From NCBI GenBank assembly GCA_051747265.1, contig JBNJFY010000003.1:124001-188000 (forward strand): a stretch of DNA of 64,000 bases. Direction: 5' to 3'. Of the stretch, positions 17,297 through 27,613 are shown piece after piece. Position 1 is the stretch's first letter. Each line of letters starts with the position of its first letter. A program made the translations under genes and the position numbers. Source of the stretch: JBNJFY01 sp051747265. Its GTDB lineage: Bacteria; Bacteroidota; Rhodothermia; Balneolales; Balneolaceae. The notes beneath the pieces are model-generated. The model ran no database searches, was not told where the DNA came from, and saw nothing but the letters and a program-made list of their open reading frames with translations.

Positions 17297-20200
17297 TTAT
17301 TTGATCAGTGACATTTTCCGGACTTCCCTGTAGTCTCCAGCATTCAAGTGAATAAAATAGGTGCCGCTGGATAGTGATCGCCCATCAAAACTTATTTGGT
17401 AGGATCCGGGTTGTTGACGCTTTTGAACCAACGTTTGAATCTTTCGGCCAGTAATATTGAAGACACTTATTTCTACATCCGAGGTATTGGCTAGCTGGTA
17501 TCGAATGGTTGTACTCGGGTTAAACGGATTCGGATAGTTAGCCTGCAGTTGTGTTTCTGCGGGAATTTCCGAAGCGTCTAATCGAGTCAGGGTCAACTTA
17601 TCATAGGCTTGGGTAAGTGTGACAGGATTTTCGGAATCAATCGTGAAATCATGTTTTTGCCCGCCCAAGTACCCGGTTAGTTGGTATCGCTCATCTGAAG
17701 AAGAGCCTGGTTTGAGCGTAATATTGACCGGATAGGTTGAGGTAGTCAATTCAATCTGGGTGGTCAGATCGTCGGTAACACGATGTCCGGTAATCGTGCG
17801 AACATCCAGCTCCGTTTGTGGGGCCATAGGCGGAACCAAGAAGTATTCTTGCTGTTCCGCGGTTAATGCCTGAGAGGCAATTGCGAGGTCCGCAGTTTGA
17901 ACTTGGTTACTGAATTGGAGCTGATCCCATTGAGTTTTCTTATCATCTAAAGAGACCATACGCGGTTGGGGGGAACGCTTCGCGGATTGCGTAGTATCCA
18001 CACGTAACTCTATGGTGCCTTCCGAGTTGGCATGAATGAAATATCCGCCGCCCGGTAGGATCTCAGTAGCATCAACATAACTTCCATTTTCAAACGTTTT
18101 GACGGGTGTACTGGATAGAATATCGCCACCATCAATAATCGCTTGCGTGGAAACGGTATCCCCAATACTACCGATAAGGTTCCAACCGGCTTTCAGTTGC
18201 ACGCTGTTTTGTAATCTGGCGCCCCCTTTATACTTGATTTCCCCCTCTTCAAATGATTTAATCCAGTAACCACGACCCATTTGCATGGATTCGACGATCT
18301 CGTAAGTGCCATCAAAGCCAATGATTTGGGCATTGGTTGGCCAACTCAATTGATCATCGGAAGAAAGCGGAGAGCTGACCATCTTCCATTCCGTTCCGGA
18401 TATTTGTGAGGCGTCAAAAGAGGCCAGGGGATAAGTTCGGGCACTGATATTGTCCTGATAATCTTTAGCCTCAATTGCGTAATAGTAGATGTCTGCTTCT
18501 CCCGGGGGCGGTGTATCGGTGTAAGAAAGCTGCGTGGCATTGACCGTATCAATGGCGGTTAAGTTTGTGGGCCGCGTACCTCGATAAAGGATATAACTTT
18601 CTACATCTCGTTCGGTATTTGCTGCCCAGTGGAGATTAAATTCACCCTCCGTATCGCCGAATTTCATTGTAAATTCAGAGGGTTTAGCGGGAGGACCAGG
18701 TACTTCAAAGGTTCCTTCAAAATTCCCATAGAAAATGCCACGCCCATGGGTACCTAAAAAGACCCCCGCGTCCATATATCGGTCATGAATATACTCTATA
18801 ATACTGTGTCCTATAGCATCATCAGATTCTTGTATCCAACTGGTGTTGCCGGCATCCAACTGCTTTACAGAGTAGAGGCCGGTACTGGTCCCGACCATAT
18901 AAATAGCGTTATCACCACCGGTTGGGATAATTGTGGCACTGCGAATAGAGGGCCCCGGATTTTGTTCACTGCCTGTAAGGTTCCCCTCAATAGCCGTCCA
19001 GGATGCTCCGCCATCCGTGGTATGATAAATGCCGGTAATATTGTAATTAGACATCACTGCTAAAGCCTCATCTGCATTAACCGGATTCAGGGCGATATCA
19101 TGTACGTAGGTTCCCACGGAAGCTGTAGGGATTGAAATTTCAGTTACATCAAAATCGCCGCTGGCATTTTCAGCTTTATAAATTTTGGGGGATCCATCGT
19201 AACTGGAGGCCGCGTAGTAGAGGATATCTTCGGGAATCTGGCTGCTTTCCAGTGTAGAAATGCTGTAACCCTCCTCCGTAATTTCCGGCAGCTCTTGAGC
19301 AGTCCAACTGTCGTTTTGGGAAGTGGCGGTATGCGCGCTGGTATTAATCCAAAAACGGGGTGCGCCTGTTTCGGTATTTGTGGCAGGGTAATACATCGTT
19401 GTTCCATCCACTTCGAACGGATGAATGAACATCTGTCCGGTTGCTTGGGGTGGGGTAATTATACCTTGGTACTGATAGGTTCCATTGATTCGTTCAAAGC
19501 GTAAAACCCGCCCATTCTGCGAGGAGGTATACAGTTGTGTTCCGTTCGATGAAAAAGCGGCATAGGAACCATCGCCAGAAGACGCGTCACTCGAGGCCCC
19601 GGTTTGAGTAAACTGTTGATCAATACTGAATAAAGGCGAGCCATTATCTTGGGTTCCTCCCACCACAATATTGTTATCAGGATCGGATGGAGCGGCAAGG
19701 GCATAAAATTGGGAGGTAATGTAACCTTTATCCTTGTCTGCCCATTGCACGGTTGCTGCCTGGATATTTGTTGTCATACTCAGGGCACCATCATGTCCGG
19801 ACCAAACTTTGTTGGGATTGGTAGGATCAAATGCGATAGCGTGCTGATCGGGATGGTGGGCCGTGTACTGAGACACATCATTGGTACTACTATAGCCGCC
19901 AATCCAGAACTTGTTTTTCTCATCGATATCTGAACTGGCTGGAGCAGTCGCAAATCCGTCGGAGGATCGAAACAGGTTGGTACCTCCCAGCAAGACAAAG
20001 TCAGCATCATCGGGTTTTACCCTGACCACCATATTATAGGAACTCTGCGTATTTACGCCCCCCACCGGTGAGCCGAAATCTGGTAAATTGGCCGATCGGT
20101 CTTCATAAGAGAGCGTATCGTCCAAGCTCGCGGTTAATTGAATTTTGTGAAAGCTAACCCCTTGGTTTGAAGTAAATCCTGAACCTTTTTGTGTGAAGAC

Positions 20201-21238
20201 ATAGAAAATGCGCTCGTTAGAGGGCGCGATATCCAGGACACTGCGATCATGCTCGCCCGGAAAACTGGTAGGGGTAATACTCTTCCAAGACTGTCCATCG
20301 TCTTTGGATAGGTAAATGCCAGGATCAAAATTGCTGCTTCCCACATCATTAGAGGATAAAACGGCAATTAATGTGCCATCAGAAGCCACATCTATATCTA
20401 CATAACGCGGCCCGCCCGACAATCCCAAAATGGGTTCCGAGCCGAAACTGGCCCCATCATCGGTAGATTTTATGATACCAAAGCCATTGCTGGCCAAGAA
20501 GAGGGAACCGGTGGTGGGGCTGACCACCATTTTACTAACGTAATCAAACATAGAATTATACTCGGTATCCGTATCGGTAGTGGCCGAAAGTCGGTTCCAA
20601 GAGTCGCCATTGTCGGTTGATTTAAAAATGCCGGTACCCCGATAAACAGCTCGGTATCCACGATCTGAAGCGGAGTTCCCCCGAATTTCACCAGAAGCAT
20701 AATACCAAGTATCCGGATTGTTAGGATCCTGAACCACATCGGATACGCTCATATTCTGATTGAGATCGGAAGTCATTTCCCAGCTATCACCACCATCGAC
20801 CGATTTCCACATTCCACCAGAAACCCCACCGGCTATTATGATATTGGGATCCCGCTGATCAATCGCCAGTGCACGGGTACGCCCACCGATATCGGTAGGA
20901 CCCACAGAATACCAACTGTAATCGCTGGTTGCCGCTCGCATGCGAGATTGCCGGGCGATTTGTTGGGCATATTCAATTTCCCGTTGTCTGATATTATCCG
21001 GTATGGAATTGGTAGCCGGGTCACGAGTCATTCGAAAGAAATATTCCGCTCGCGCTTTTTTTCGTGTCTGTTTGTCTTCTTCTTCAAGTTCCCAATCAGG
21101 CTCAAGTAATAGAGCATCCGAAATTGACTCTGTGGATTTATCGGGTGAGAAGCGAGGACCGCTAAACAAAATGACGGCCAATAAAATGCTTCCCAAGCCT
21201 ACTAGCAGGTAGCGGAATGAAAAATAGCGATTAGACAT
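17297..21238 (-). CDS. T9SS-exported beta-propeller (sortilin/BNR-like) protein with FN3 and type A sorting domain
   Basis: 1313 aa. An N-terminal hydrophobic segment (about 9-27) serves as signal or anchor. The central region has repeated WKSVDGGDSWE / FKSTDNGDSWNRL / HTTDGGASWTAIEG motifs of VPS10/sortilin-type propellers (about 100-830). An FN3-like module follows (PAKPSEFTMKFGDTEGEFNLHWAAN, about 840-930), then a linker, and a C-terminal NYPNPFNPSTTIRYQL...SGTYFIHL..GDYREVRKMSLIK, the T9SS type A sorting domain (about the last 80 residues). It should be secreted and anchored on the cell surface. Function is unknown; the propeller suggests polymer or protein binding. The PorW-like component at 24.7 kb belongs to the same export route. 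Confidence 0.88.
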   Translation of the reverse strand: MSNRYFSFRYLLVGLGSILLAVILFSGPRFSPDKSTESISDALLLEPDWELEEEDKQTRKKARAEYFFRMTRDPATNSIPDNIRQREIEYAQQIARQSRMRAATSDYSWYSVGPTDIGGRTRALAIDQRDPNIIIAGGVSGGMWKSVDGGDSWEMTSDLNQNMSVSDVVQDPNNPDTWYYASGEIRGNSASDRGYRAVYRGTGIFKSTDNGDSWNRLSATTDTDTEYNSMFDYVSKMVVSPTTGSLFLASNGFGIIKSTDDGASFGSEPILGLSGGPRYVDIDVASDGTLIAVLSSNDVGSSNFDPGIYLSKDDGQSWKSITPTSFPGEHDRSVLDIAPSNERIFYVFTQKGSGFTSNQGVSFHKIQLTASLDDTLSYEDRSANLPDFGSPVGGVNTQSSYNMVVRVKPDDADFVLLGGTNLFRSSDGFATAPASSDIDEKNKFWIGGYSSTNDVSQYTAHHPDQHAIAFDPTNPNKVWSGHDGALSMTTNIQAATVQWADKDKGYITSQFYALAAPSDPDNNIVVGGTQDNGSPLFSIDQQFTQTGASSDASSGDGSYAAFSSNGTQLYTSSQNGRVLRFERINGTYQYQGIITPPQATGQMFIHPFEVDGTTMYYPATNTETGAPRFWINTSAHTATSQNDSWTAQELPEITEEGYSISTLESSQIPEDILYYAASSYDGSPKIYKAENASGDFDVTEISIPTASVGTYVHDIALNPVNADEALAVMSNYNITGIYHTTDGGASWTAIEGNLTGSEQNPGPSIRSATIIPTGGDNAIYMVGTSTGLYSVKQLDAGNTSWIQESDDAIGHSIIEYIHDRYMDAGVFLGTHGRGIFYGNFEGTFEVPGPPAKPSEFTMKFGDTEGEFNLHWAANTERDVESYILYRGTRPTNLTAIDTVNATQLSYTDTPPPGEADIYYYAIEAKDYQDNISARTYPLASFDASQISGTEWKMVSSPLSSDDQLSWPTNAQIIGFDGTYEIVESMQMGRGYWIKSFEEGEIKYKGGARLQNSVQLKAGWNLIGSIGDTVSTQAIIDGGDILSSTPVKTFENGSYVDATEILPGGGYFIHANSEGTIELRVDTTQSAKRSPQPRMVSLDDKKTQWDQLQFSNQVQTADLAIASQALTAEQQEYFLVPPMAPQTELDVRTITGHRVTDDLTTQIELTTSTYPVNITLKPGSSSDERYQLTGYLGGQKHDFTIDSENPVTLTQAYDKLTLTRLDASEIPAETQLQANYPNPFNPSTTIRYQLANTSDVEISVFNITGRKIQTLVQKRQQPGSYQISFDGRSLSSGTYFIHLNAGDYREVRKMSLIK

Positions 21239-21573
21239 ACAATAGAAATGGAGTTCGTTTTAGTAGCTAAGTATCGATGCCCGGAGAAGGGAGTCGAATA
21301 TTAGAAAAATTTTAGGTTTTTCTTAAAAACTATATTTGGGGACGCAAAAGGGTAACCCGAGTTCGCTGGTTTGCTGGGATATTATCGACCACAGACCAAC
21401 ATGGTTCTCTTATTGCGTTTGTTCTTCAAGAATCCCTAATTCAGGAAAAGTGCCTAGTCGCAATAAGTAGAGTATGGAATAATCTTGGTTCTAATAAATT
21501 ACCATTCAATTTATTATTTAAAAGAGAAGTTGCAGATTCTAATCAATGGGTTTAAACGGTGTTGGACTCAGAA
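21239..21573. other. Intergenic region between exoprotein start and GWxTD paralogue 2
   Basis: 335 bp, AT-rich, upstream of the leftward exoprotein operon and downstream of GWxTD paralogue 2. It must hold the exoprotein promoter. I see no distinct site or terminator. Confidence 0.45.
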
Positions 21574-23037
21574 CTACACATCTCGCTTCAAGATCTGACC
21601 AGTTAGCCAACGCTGGCGTTGTTGGTATTCAACCTGGTAGTAGTAATTGTTTCGTTGTAGGATATAGTTTCGGAAAGGATAGAACTTCGTTTCCATTTTA
21701 TTGCGTCGGAAAACGAAATTATAGTTTGGGTTTTGGCGGTCATAGGCATAACTCCATTGCATAATATCAACGCGTTCTTCGATATACCAGGGAGGACCAA
21801 ACAGGATATAGATCATCCCCGGATCCGTTTTCCAGCCCTCCTCAAAGTTTGAGAATTGTTTGTTGGCCTGCTCAACCCGTTCATAATATTTCTTGATAAC
21901 CGTTCGGGCCATCTGTTTATCCTCCAAATTCGTTAACCAGAAGCGATCTATGGCTTCTTTTATCTTATTGGGATTGGAGTGGGCCATCATTTTCTCATAC
22001 TCTTTTTCTTTCATTAAATAGATGAGGGGAGCCGCAAGCTCGCGTGGAGACTTAACCGCGGGATAATTGGGGCTTTTTACGCTAAAATCCCGGGCTTTGA
22101 ACAGGTTGGTTTCCACTTCCTCGTCTGTGGCATCGATATTCGAAATTTTTGCCTGGAATCGATAGTTGCCTCTATCCATGGTTGGTAAGACAAACTCAAT
22201 AAGAATATTTCCTTCTTGGGTAATGACGCGGCGGCTCGACTGTATTTCTGTCTCATCATCGTACTCGATACCCTTATACTGAATAGAAGAGGGGCTGTAA
22301 TCACTATAACTCATTGGTCGAGCTGGGGTAGAATCCGCATCAAAGCGGATGAGTTGCGATTGAATGACCACCCGTCTGTCAGGCACATTATTGGTAACTT
22401 GAAATAGGAATTTAAGGGAATCTATCCGGCTGGGTACATCATAAGTGGTAATCGGCTGAAACTTATTATCAGCTTCAACATCTTTGCCCTGCATCTGGAT
22501 ATTGGTCAGATTGGGCATCTTTTGCTGGTTATCCGGTAGGTAAGCTCGGCTTTCCCGGACGGTTTGTTTACCCGAATCATTATCCGTCAATACCATACGG
22601 ATTAAATAATCGCCGGGAGGGACTTTAATGGTTCGCCGGATATTGTAAACATCCTGACTGTTCACTACGGTTCGGTGTGGAGAGGTGATATCCAGATCAA
22701 ATTGTTGGGTCTCTACAGTCTCCTCGGGATTATCCTGATTAAGAAGTTGAATTTCAGCCATTACCCGAGCCCGAAAGAGCGAATCACCGGGCGAACGGTA
22801 AATTAAGGAACCATACACCAGATCGGCGTCAATGCGTATGGTCGGTTGATCATTCTCATCAAAAAAACCGATGGTAGAAATGCGAAATTCAGGATGTCCT
22901 TCCCGGTATTGATAGTCAGATCCACGCTCAATGTTAGGATCATAGGATCCGGCACATCCCATGGTAAGCCCCAACAGGGCCAACATTAGCCATTGTACAT
23001 GCGTGAATTCGACAGGCGGTAAGTATTTGGATATCAT
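21574..23037 (-). CDS. GWxTD-domain lipoprotein (paralogue 2)
   Basis: 487 aa. Lipoprotein signal with LTMGC (about C28), then NIERGSDYQYREGHPEFRISTIGFFDENDQ and the C-terminal NKQFSNFEEGWKTDPGMIYILFGPP. It aligns end to end with paralogue 1 (14009-15448); shared blocks include the RRVI-QGNxLIE-xxPT-RGNYRFQ region and SPxELAxPLIYLM. The two copies bracket the exoprotein-lipoprotein pair and half of the repeat island. Role of the family is unknown. Confidence 0.9.
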   Translation of the reverse strand: MISKYLPPVEFTHVQWLMLALLGLTMGCAGSYDPNIERGSDYQYREGHPEFRISTIGFFDENDQPTIRIDADLVYGSLIYRSPGDSLFRARVMAEIQLLNQDNPEETVETQQFDLDITSPHRTVVNSQDVYNIRRTIKVPPGDYLIRMVLTDNDSGKQTVRESRAYLPDNQQKMPNLTNIQMQGKDVEADNKFQPITTYDVPSRIDSLKFLFQVTNNVPDRRVVIQSQLIRFDADSTPARPMSYSDYSPSSIQYKGIEYDDETEIQSSRRVITQEGNILIEFVLPTMDRGNYRFQAKISNIDATDEEVETNLFKARDFSVKSPNYPAVKSPRELAAPLIYLMKEKEYEKMMAHSNPNKIKEAIDRFWLTNLEDKQMARTVIKKYYERVEQANKQFSNFEEGWKTDPGMIYILFGPPWYIEERVDIMQWSYAYDRQNPNYNFVFRRNKMETKFYPFRNYILQRNNYYYQVEYQQRQRWLTGQILKRDV

Positions 23038-23198
23038 GCCAGAGCACTAAAAGTTAAGAATACAGAGCAGTATATTAACAACGAGTGACAATCCGTTAAC
23101 GTTTAATCATTGTTATAGAGTCCGTTTATTCATAGAGACTCTACTATCAATTATTATTTTAGAGCGACATTATCAACCATTTGCTGTAATCTATTTTT

Positions 23199-24632
23199 AT
23201 GCAACCAACTGATCGTAGAACCAAAATTGTATGTACTATTGGTCCCAGCTCTAATAGTCGTGAGAAATTAGAATCACTGGTGATTAATGGGATGAATGTG
23301 GCACGTCTTAATTTCTCACATGGAACCCATGAAGACCACTTTAAAGTGATTAACCGCATTCGTTCGGTGGCCGACGACATGAGAAAGCCCATCGCTATTT
23401 TGATGGATCTGCAAGGGCCCAAAATCCGGGTGGGTACCATGCAAGATGGTCAGCAAGTCTTGCAAGCCGGTAGCTATATTACACTTACGCCTGAAGAAAT
23501 TGAGGGCACCAGCGAACAAATTCCTATAGATTATCCCTACCTGGCCCAGGATGCGCAAGAAGGGGATCGAATTTTGATGGATGATGGGCTTCTTGAGTTG
23601 CAAGTGGTCAAGAATGATGGCCAATTGTTAACCGCCCGAGTGGTGGAAGGAGGCCTCTTGAAATCGCGAAAAGGGGTGAATTTACCGGGGGTGAAAATAT
23701 CTATGGCCTCACTAACCGAGAAAGATATTGAGGATCTGAAATTTGGGTTGCAGCAGGATGTGGATATGGTGGCCATGTCGTTTGTACGATCGGCCGACGA
23801 TATTCAAGATATTATTTCCCGGATACGCGCACAGGGTTCCAATGCCGGCATTGTCGCAAAAATTGAAAAGCCCGAAGCCTTGGAAGAAATCAATGAAATT
23901 ATTGAGGAATCCGACGGTATTATGATTGCCCGGGGTGATTTGGGCATTGAAATTCCTAGCGAGCGAGTTCCGTTGGTACAAAAACGGATTATTGACCGAT
24001 GCCGTACGGTAGGCAAACCGGTAATCACGGCTACGCAGATGCTGGAATCGATGGTGCAAAATCCAAGAGCGACCCGCGCGGAAAGCTCCGATGTGGCCAA
24101 TGCCGTTTTAGATGGAACCGATGCCGTAATGCTGTCCGGTGAAACGGCCGCTGGGGAGTATCCCATAGAATCGGTGCAAGCCATGGATCGGATCTGTCGA
24201 TCTATCGAACAGCAAGCTACCGATATCTACAATTCACTGGAATACCGTAAACCCGAGTGGAAAGAGAAGCAGGTGGTGGAATCGCTGGCTTACTCTTGCG
24301 TGAGTATCGCCGAAAATGTTGATGCGAAGGTTATCGCTACCATTACGCATTCGGGTAACACCGCTCGAAGAATAGCTAAATTTCGTCCCAACGTGCCCAT
24401 TGTCGCTTTTACAGAGAGCCCGATTGTGCGTCGCCAGTTAAACTTGGTTTGGGGGGTAGAATCGGTTCAACTGGATCAGATTTTCGATACGGACAAAAGT
24501 GTAAAAGTGATGGAGGAACACCTCAAGAAACATGGATTGGTTAACTCTGGTGATCGGGTAATCATTGCTACGGGGATGCCTATCGCCAAACGGGGCAGAA
24601 CCAATATGGTAAAGGTTAGCACCATTGAATAG
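23199..24632 (+). CDS. pyk: Pyruvate kinase
   Basis: 477 aa, full length. It converts phosphoenolpyruvate and ADP to pyruvate and ATP in the cytosol. Signatures: RTKIVCTIGPSSNSREKLESL (start), NVARLNFSHG (R and N ligands of the active site), MDLQGPKIRVG, the B domain, SFVRSADD, VAKIEKPEALEEI (catalytic Lys), MIARGDLGIEIPSERVPLVQKRII (Mg-binding E and D) and VMLSGETAAGEYP. The C-terminal allosteric domain ends normally. It stands alone: the gene to its left is on the opposite strand and the lipoprotein gene to its right starts 74 bp on. Confidence 0.97.
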   Translation: MQPTDRRTKIVCTIGPSSNSREKLESLVINGMNVARLNFSHGTHEDHFKVINRIRSVADDMRKPIAILMDLQGPKIRVGTMQDGQQVLQAGSYITLTPEEIEGTSEQIPIDYPYLAQDAQEGDRILMDDGLLELQVVKNDGQLLTARVVEGGLLKSRKGVNLPGVKISMASLTEKDIEDLKFGLQQDVDMVAMSFVRSADDIQDIISRIRAQGSNAGIVAKIEKPEALEEINEIIEESDGIMIARGDLGIEIPSERVPLVQKRIIDRCRTVGKPVITATQMLESMVQNPRATRAESSDVANAVLDGTDAVMLSGETAAGEYPIESVQAMDRICRSIEQQATDIYNSLEYRKPEWKEKQVVESLAYSCVSIAENVDAKVIATITHSGNTARRIAKFRPNVPIVAFTESPIVRRQLNLVWGVESVQLDQIFDTDKSVKVMEEHLKKHGLVNSGDRVIIATGMPIAKRGRTNMVKVSTIE

Positions 24633-24706
24633 AAGATTTTTCAGACATAGCAATTACTATCCATACATTTGGAATTCCACATCAGCGTTTGGGTTAAATT
24701 TCTATC

Positions 24707-27610
24707 TTGAATAAACCATTACATCCACATACTGCCTTGTACTCGCGTCACGCATCCCTGTTGGTTCTGCTGGTTGCGTTGATCACTTTAGGGGGCTGTG
24801 CATCTGACTCCTTGCTATCGCGGGGATGGCGAAATTTTACCGCCTATTATAACACCTTCTATAATGCCGAAGAAGCGTTTCGATCGGCTCGAAAGCAAGT
24901 AAAAGATCAAATTGAGTCGCAAGAGCTGAATACTGAGCGACCCATCCGGATTTATCCCTCTCCCATCAATGCCGCCGATGACAAGTTTGAGAAGAGTATT
25001 CAAAAAGGAGCGTTAATTCTTCGCTCGCACGGTAATTCCAAATGGGTGGATGATGCCATTCTGTTGATTGGAAAATCCTACTTCTACCAACGAAAGTATT
25101 TTTCGGCCGAGCAAAAGTTCAATGAATTGTTCAATGCGTCAAGCAATCTCAAGATGCGTCAATTAAGTATCTATTGGAGAGGACGCACGCTGAATGAAAT
25201 GGAGCGATATACGGAAGGCATCGCTTATCTGAGTGATCAACTGAACGATCCAAGTCTGGATTGGGATGATGATATCCGGTATCGAACCCGAGCTGTTTTG
25301 GCTGAGCTGTATACCGCTGAGCAGCGGTGGAATGAAGCGGTGGGAAGTTTACAAGGGGCGCCCGAATATCTTGAGGATACCAATACCGAAGCTCGAGCTT
25401 ATTTTTTGACAGGCCAGTTGCTGGATCGCCAGCAACAATGGCATCAAGCGTATCAAGCGTTTAATCAAATTCCGGTGACCGCAGATTATCAGCTCGTATA
25501 TTGGGGGAACCGAAAGCGAGCGGAAATGGCCCGGAACGTCAATCAGCCGAATCGAGCGTATGACATATTGGAGAGCATGCGCAAAGACGATAAAAACCTG
25601 GATCGTCTTCCCTCTATCTGGTATGAGTTAGCCCGAACCGAACACCAACGTGGAAAAATCGCCGAGGCGATGCGTTATTATAAAATGGTTCTACGTCCAA
25701 GGGATCAGCAGCACCAACCCGACCCAAAGACCGTCGCTAAAACGTATTATGGACTAGGGGAGCTCTATCAGAATCGGATGAACAATTTCTCTCTGGCAGC
25801 GGCCTATTATGATTCAGCGGCCAGCCGATCGGTGCCCAGTGAACAGATGCCTGTGTGGTATGACGCGGAAGCCAAGGCAGAAGCCTTTGGGGCTTATGAT
25901 CGCTTGACTAGTGATATCCAGCGCAACGATAGCTTGTTGTGGTTAGGCCAGCTACCCGAAGCTGAATTTGATTCGGTCATCGCTGAAATCAGAGAGCAGC
26001 GACGTGCGGAGCTGGAAGCCCAAATGAAGAAACAGCAGCAAAAATCCAGTGTGTTGGTTACAGTTGACCAACAGGAGCAAGATCAAACGACTACCCAGCA
26101 AGCCACAGGCAAAAGCGGCTTTCTCAATATTCAAGACCGTGCCAAATTAGCTACGGCCGCTCAACAATTCCGGGCAATTTGGGGAGATCGTCCTTTGGTG
26201 GATCATTGGCGTCGTTCTGATGAAATGCAAAACACCAGCTCAACAGCCGATCAACGGTCTGCTGAGGGCGAGAAGCAACCTCAAGAGGCAGGCAGGCCAG
26301 CAACTAGCCAAGATCAGATAGTAATGGTTGATCTCAGTGAGATTCCATTTTCCAAGGAGGCACAGTCAAAGATGAAACACACCCGAATGCGGTCTACCTA
26401 TGAGTTGGGGAACGTATTTTTTATCAATTTAGAACTATACGACAGTGCTTCAGTACGTTATCGGCAAGTGATTGATCGCGCGCGCGATTCCTTGTTGATT
26501 TCCCAGGCCCTGTTTTCTTTATCCGAGGTTCAACTCGCCCAGCAAGATACGGCTGCGGCCAAAACTACCGCACGTCAACTTATTGATGGATATCCTTCTT
26601 CAAGTTTTGCTGAGCGGGTGATGAAGCGATATGATTGGGAAGTATTCTCAACGCCGGATGCCCTTGATTCGGGGACGATAGATGAGGGATTAGCAGCGTA
26701 TAGACGTTTGCAGGAGGGAAGAGATACGTTATCTATGCCGGCTAAGTTAGCACGTGCCCAGCAATTGAGAGAGATCGGCGAATCGAATATAAGCGCCCCA
26801 TACACTCCCTATGTCTATTATGACGCGCTGCAATTTTATATTGAGGTGGGTAAGGAACAGCCTTATTACCAAAATCATATTTCTGATTGGTTGATCCAAC
26901 ATGCCCGTTGGGATTCAACGGAACATCATCTAGCCCAACTGCAGGATTCATTACAGGCTCAGATCCAGGATACGACCATCACATTGAGTGACAGCGTACG
27001 CTCATCCTATCAACAGATTATCGACTCCACACTCAATAAACCAGATTTTTCGGACTCCTTTCCTTATCTGGGATCAGCGTGGGACAGCGCCCGAGTGGTG
27101 TTAGATACGCTAACGGTTCGATATATCGATAACGGAGGGAATGTGGTTCAAAGGGATAATCAGCCAATTACGTTTCCATCGTTAACCGAACCACTGAAGG
27201 GGCGCGTACAACGTTTGCAAGGCGAGCTGCAAATCCCACAACCTCTACAGAAGGAATTGAATGCTCAAGACACTACCAAACAGCAGGTGTTCGATTGTGA
27301 AGAGTTGGATGTTCAGTTGCAAATGCGGGGAGATGTACAAGTATTTGCTGATTCCATCCGATATCCGGAGGCATTACAAGGTATGACCTTGTCCGGGGAG
27401 GTCAATGTTTCGCTGGTTGTTGATGAAAAAGGCAACGTAATCGAAGCCCAGCCTACTGATCGATCCAGCAATCTGGGCCTCGAAGAATCGGTGGTAAAAG
27501 CCTTACTTGACCATGGGCGGTTTCAGCCGATCACCCACCCGGAGAAGGGAACTCCCATTTCCGTGCGTTGTGGGTATACCGTTCCCATACGATTGAGTGG
27601 CAGTAGGTAG
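24707..27610 (+). CDS. PorW/SprE-like TPR lipoprotein with C-terminal TonB domain
   Basis: 967 aa from a TTG start; no in-frame ATG precedes the signal peptide. Lipobox ITLGGC (C31). Directly after it comes RGWRNFTAYYNTFYNAEEAF and KWVDDAILLIGKSYFYQRKYFSAEQKFNEL, the recognisable beginning of PorW/SprE, a TPR lipoprotein needed for type IX secretion. TPR-like helices follow to about 800, broken by a Q-rich stretch (about 440-480). Residues about 885-967 (ALQGMTLSGEVNVSLVVDEKGNVIEAQPTDRSS...FQPITHPEKGTPISVRCGYTVPIRL) form a TonB C-terminal-like domain. This end is unusual for PorW as I know it. It probably acts in the periplasm for export of the sorting-domain proteins in this window. Confidence 0.82.
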   Translation: MNKPLHPHTALYSRHASLLVLLVALITLGGCASDSLLSRGWRNFTAYYNTFYNAEEAFRSARKQVKDQIESQELNTERPIRIYPSPINAADDKFEKSIQKGALILRSHGNSKWVDDAILLIGKSYFYQRKYFSAEQKFNELFNASSNLKMRQLSIYWRGRTLNEMERYTEGIAYLSDQLNDPSLDWDDDIRYRTRAVLAELYTAEQRWNEAVGSLQGAPEYLEDTNTEARAYFLTGQLLDRQQQWHQAYQAFNQIPVTADYQLVYWGNRKRAEMARNVNQPNRAYDILESMRKDDKNLDRLPSIWYELARTEHQRGKIAEAMRYYKMVLRPRDQQHQPDPKTVAKTYYGLGELYQNRMNNFSLAAAYYDSAASRSVPSEQMPVWYDAEAKAEAFGAYDRLTSDIQRNDSLLWLGQLPEAEFDSVIAEIREQRRAELEAQMKKQQQKSSVLVTVDQQEQDQTTTQQATGKSGFLNIQDRAKLATAAQQFRAIWGDRPLVDHWRRSDEMQNTSSTADQRSAEGEKQPQEAGRPATSQDQIVMVDLSEIPFSKEAQSKMKHTRMRSTYELGNVFFINLELYDSASVRYRQVIDRARDSLLISQALFSLSEVQLAQQDTAAAKTTARQLIDGYPSSSFAERVMKRYDWEVFSTPDALDSGTIDEGLAAYRRLQEGRDTLSMPAKLARAQQLREIGESNISAPYTPYVYYDALQFYIEVGKEQPYYQNHISDWLIQHARWDSTEHHLAQLQDSLQAQIQDTTITLSDSVRSSYQQIIDSTLNKPDFSDSFPYLGSAWDSARVVLDTLTVRYIDNGGNVVQRDNQPITFPSLTEPLKGRVQRLQGELQIPQPLQKELNAQDTTKQQVFDCEELDVQLQMRGDVQVFADSIRYPEALQGMTLSGEVNVSLVVDEKGNVIEAQPTDRSSNLGLEESVVKALLDHGRFQPITHPEKGTPISVRCGYTVPIRLSGSR

Positions 27611-27613
27611 CAA

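Noticed and set aside
20423..20434. TCCCAAAATGGG inside the 1313-aa exoprotein gene
   Set aside because: Resembles the sigma-54 enhancer palindrome but lacks the last base of the dyad and is in the middle of a coding region with no nearby TGGCAC-N5-TTTCA.
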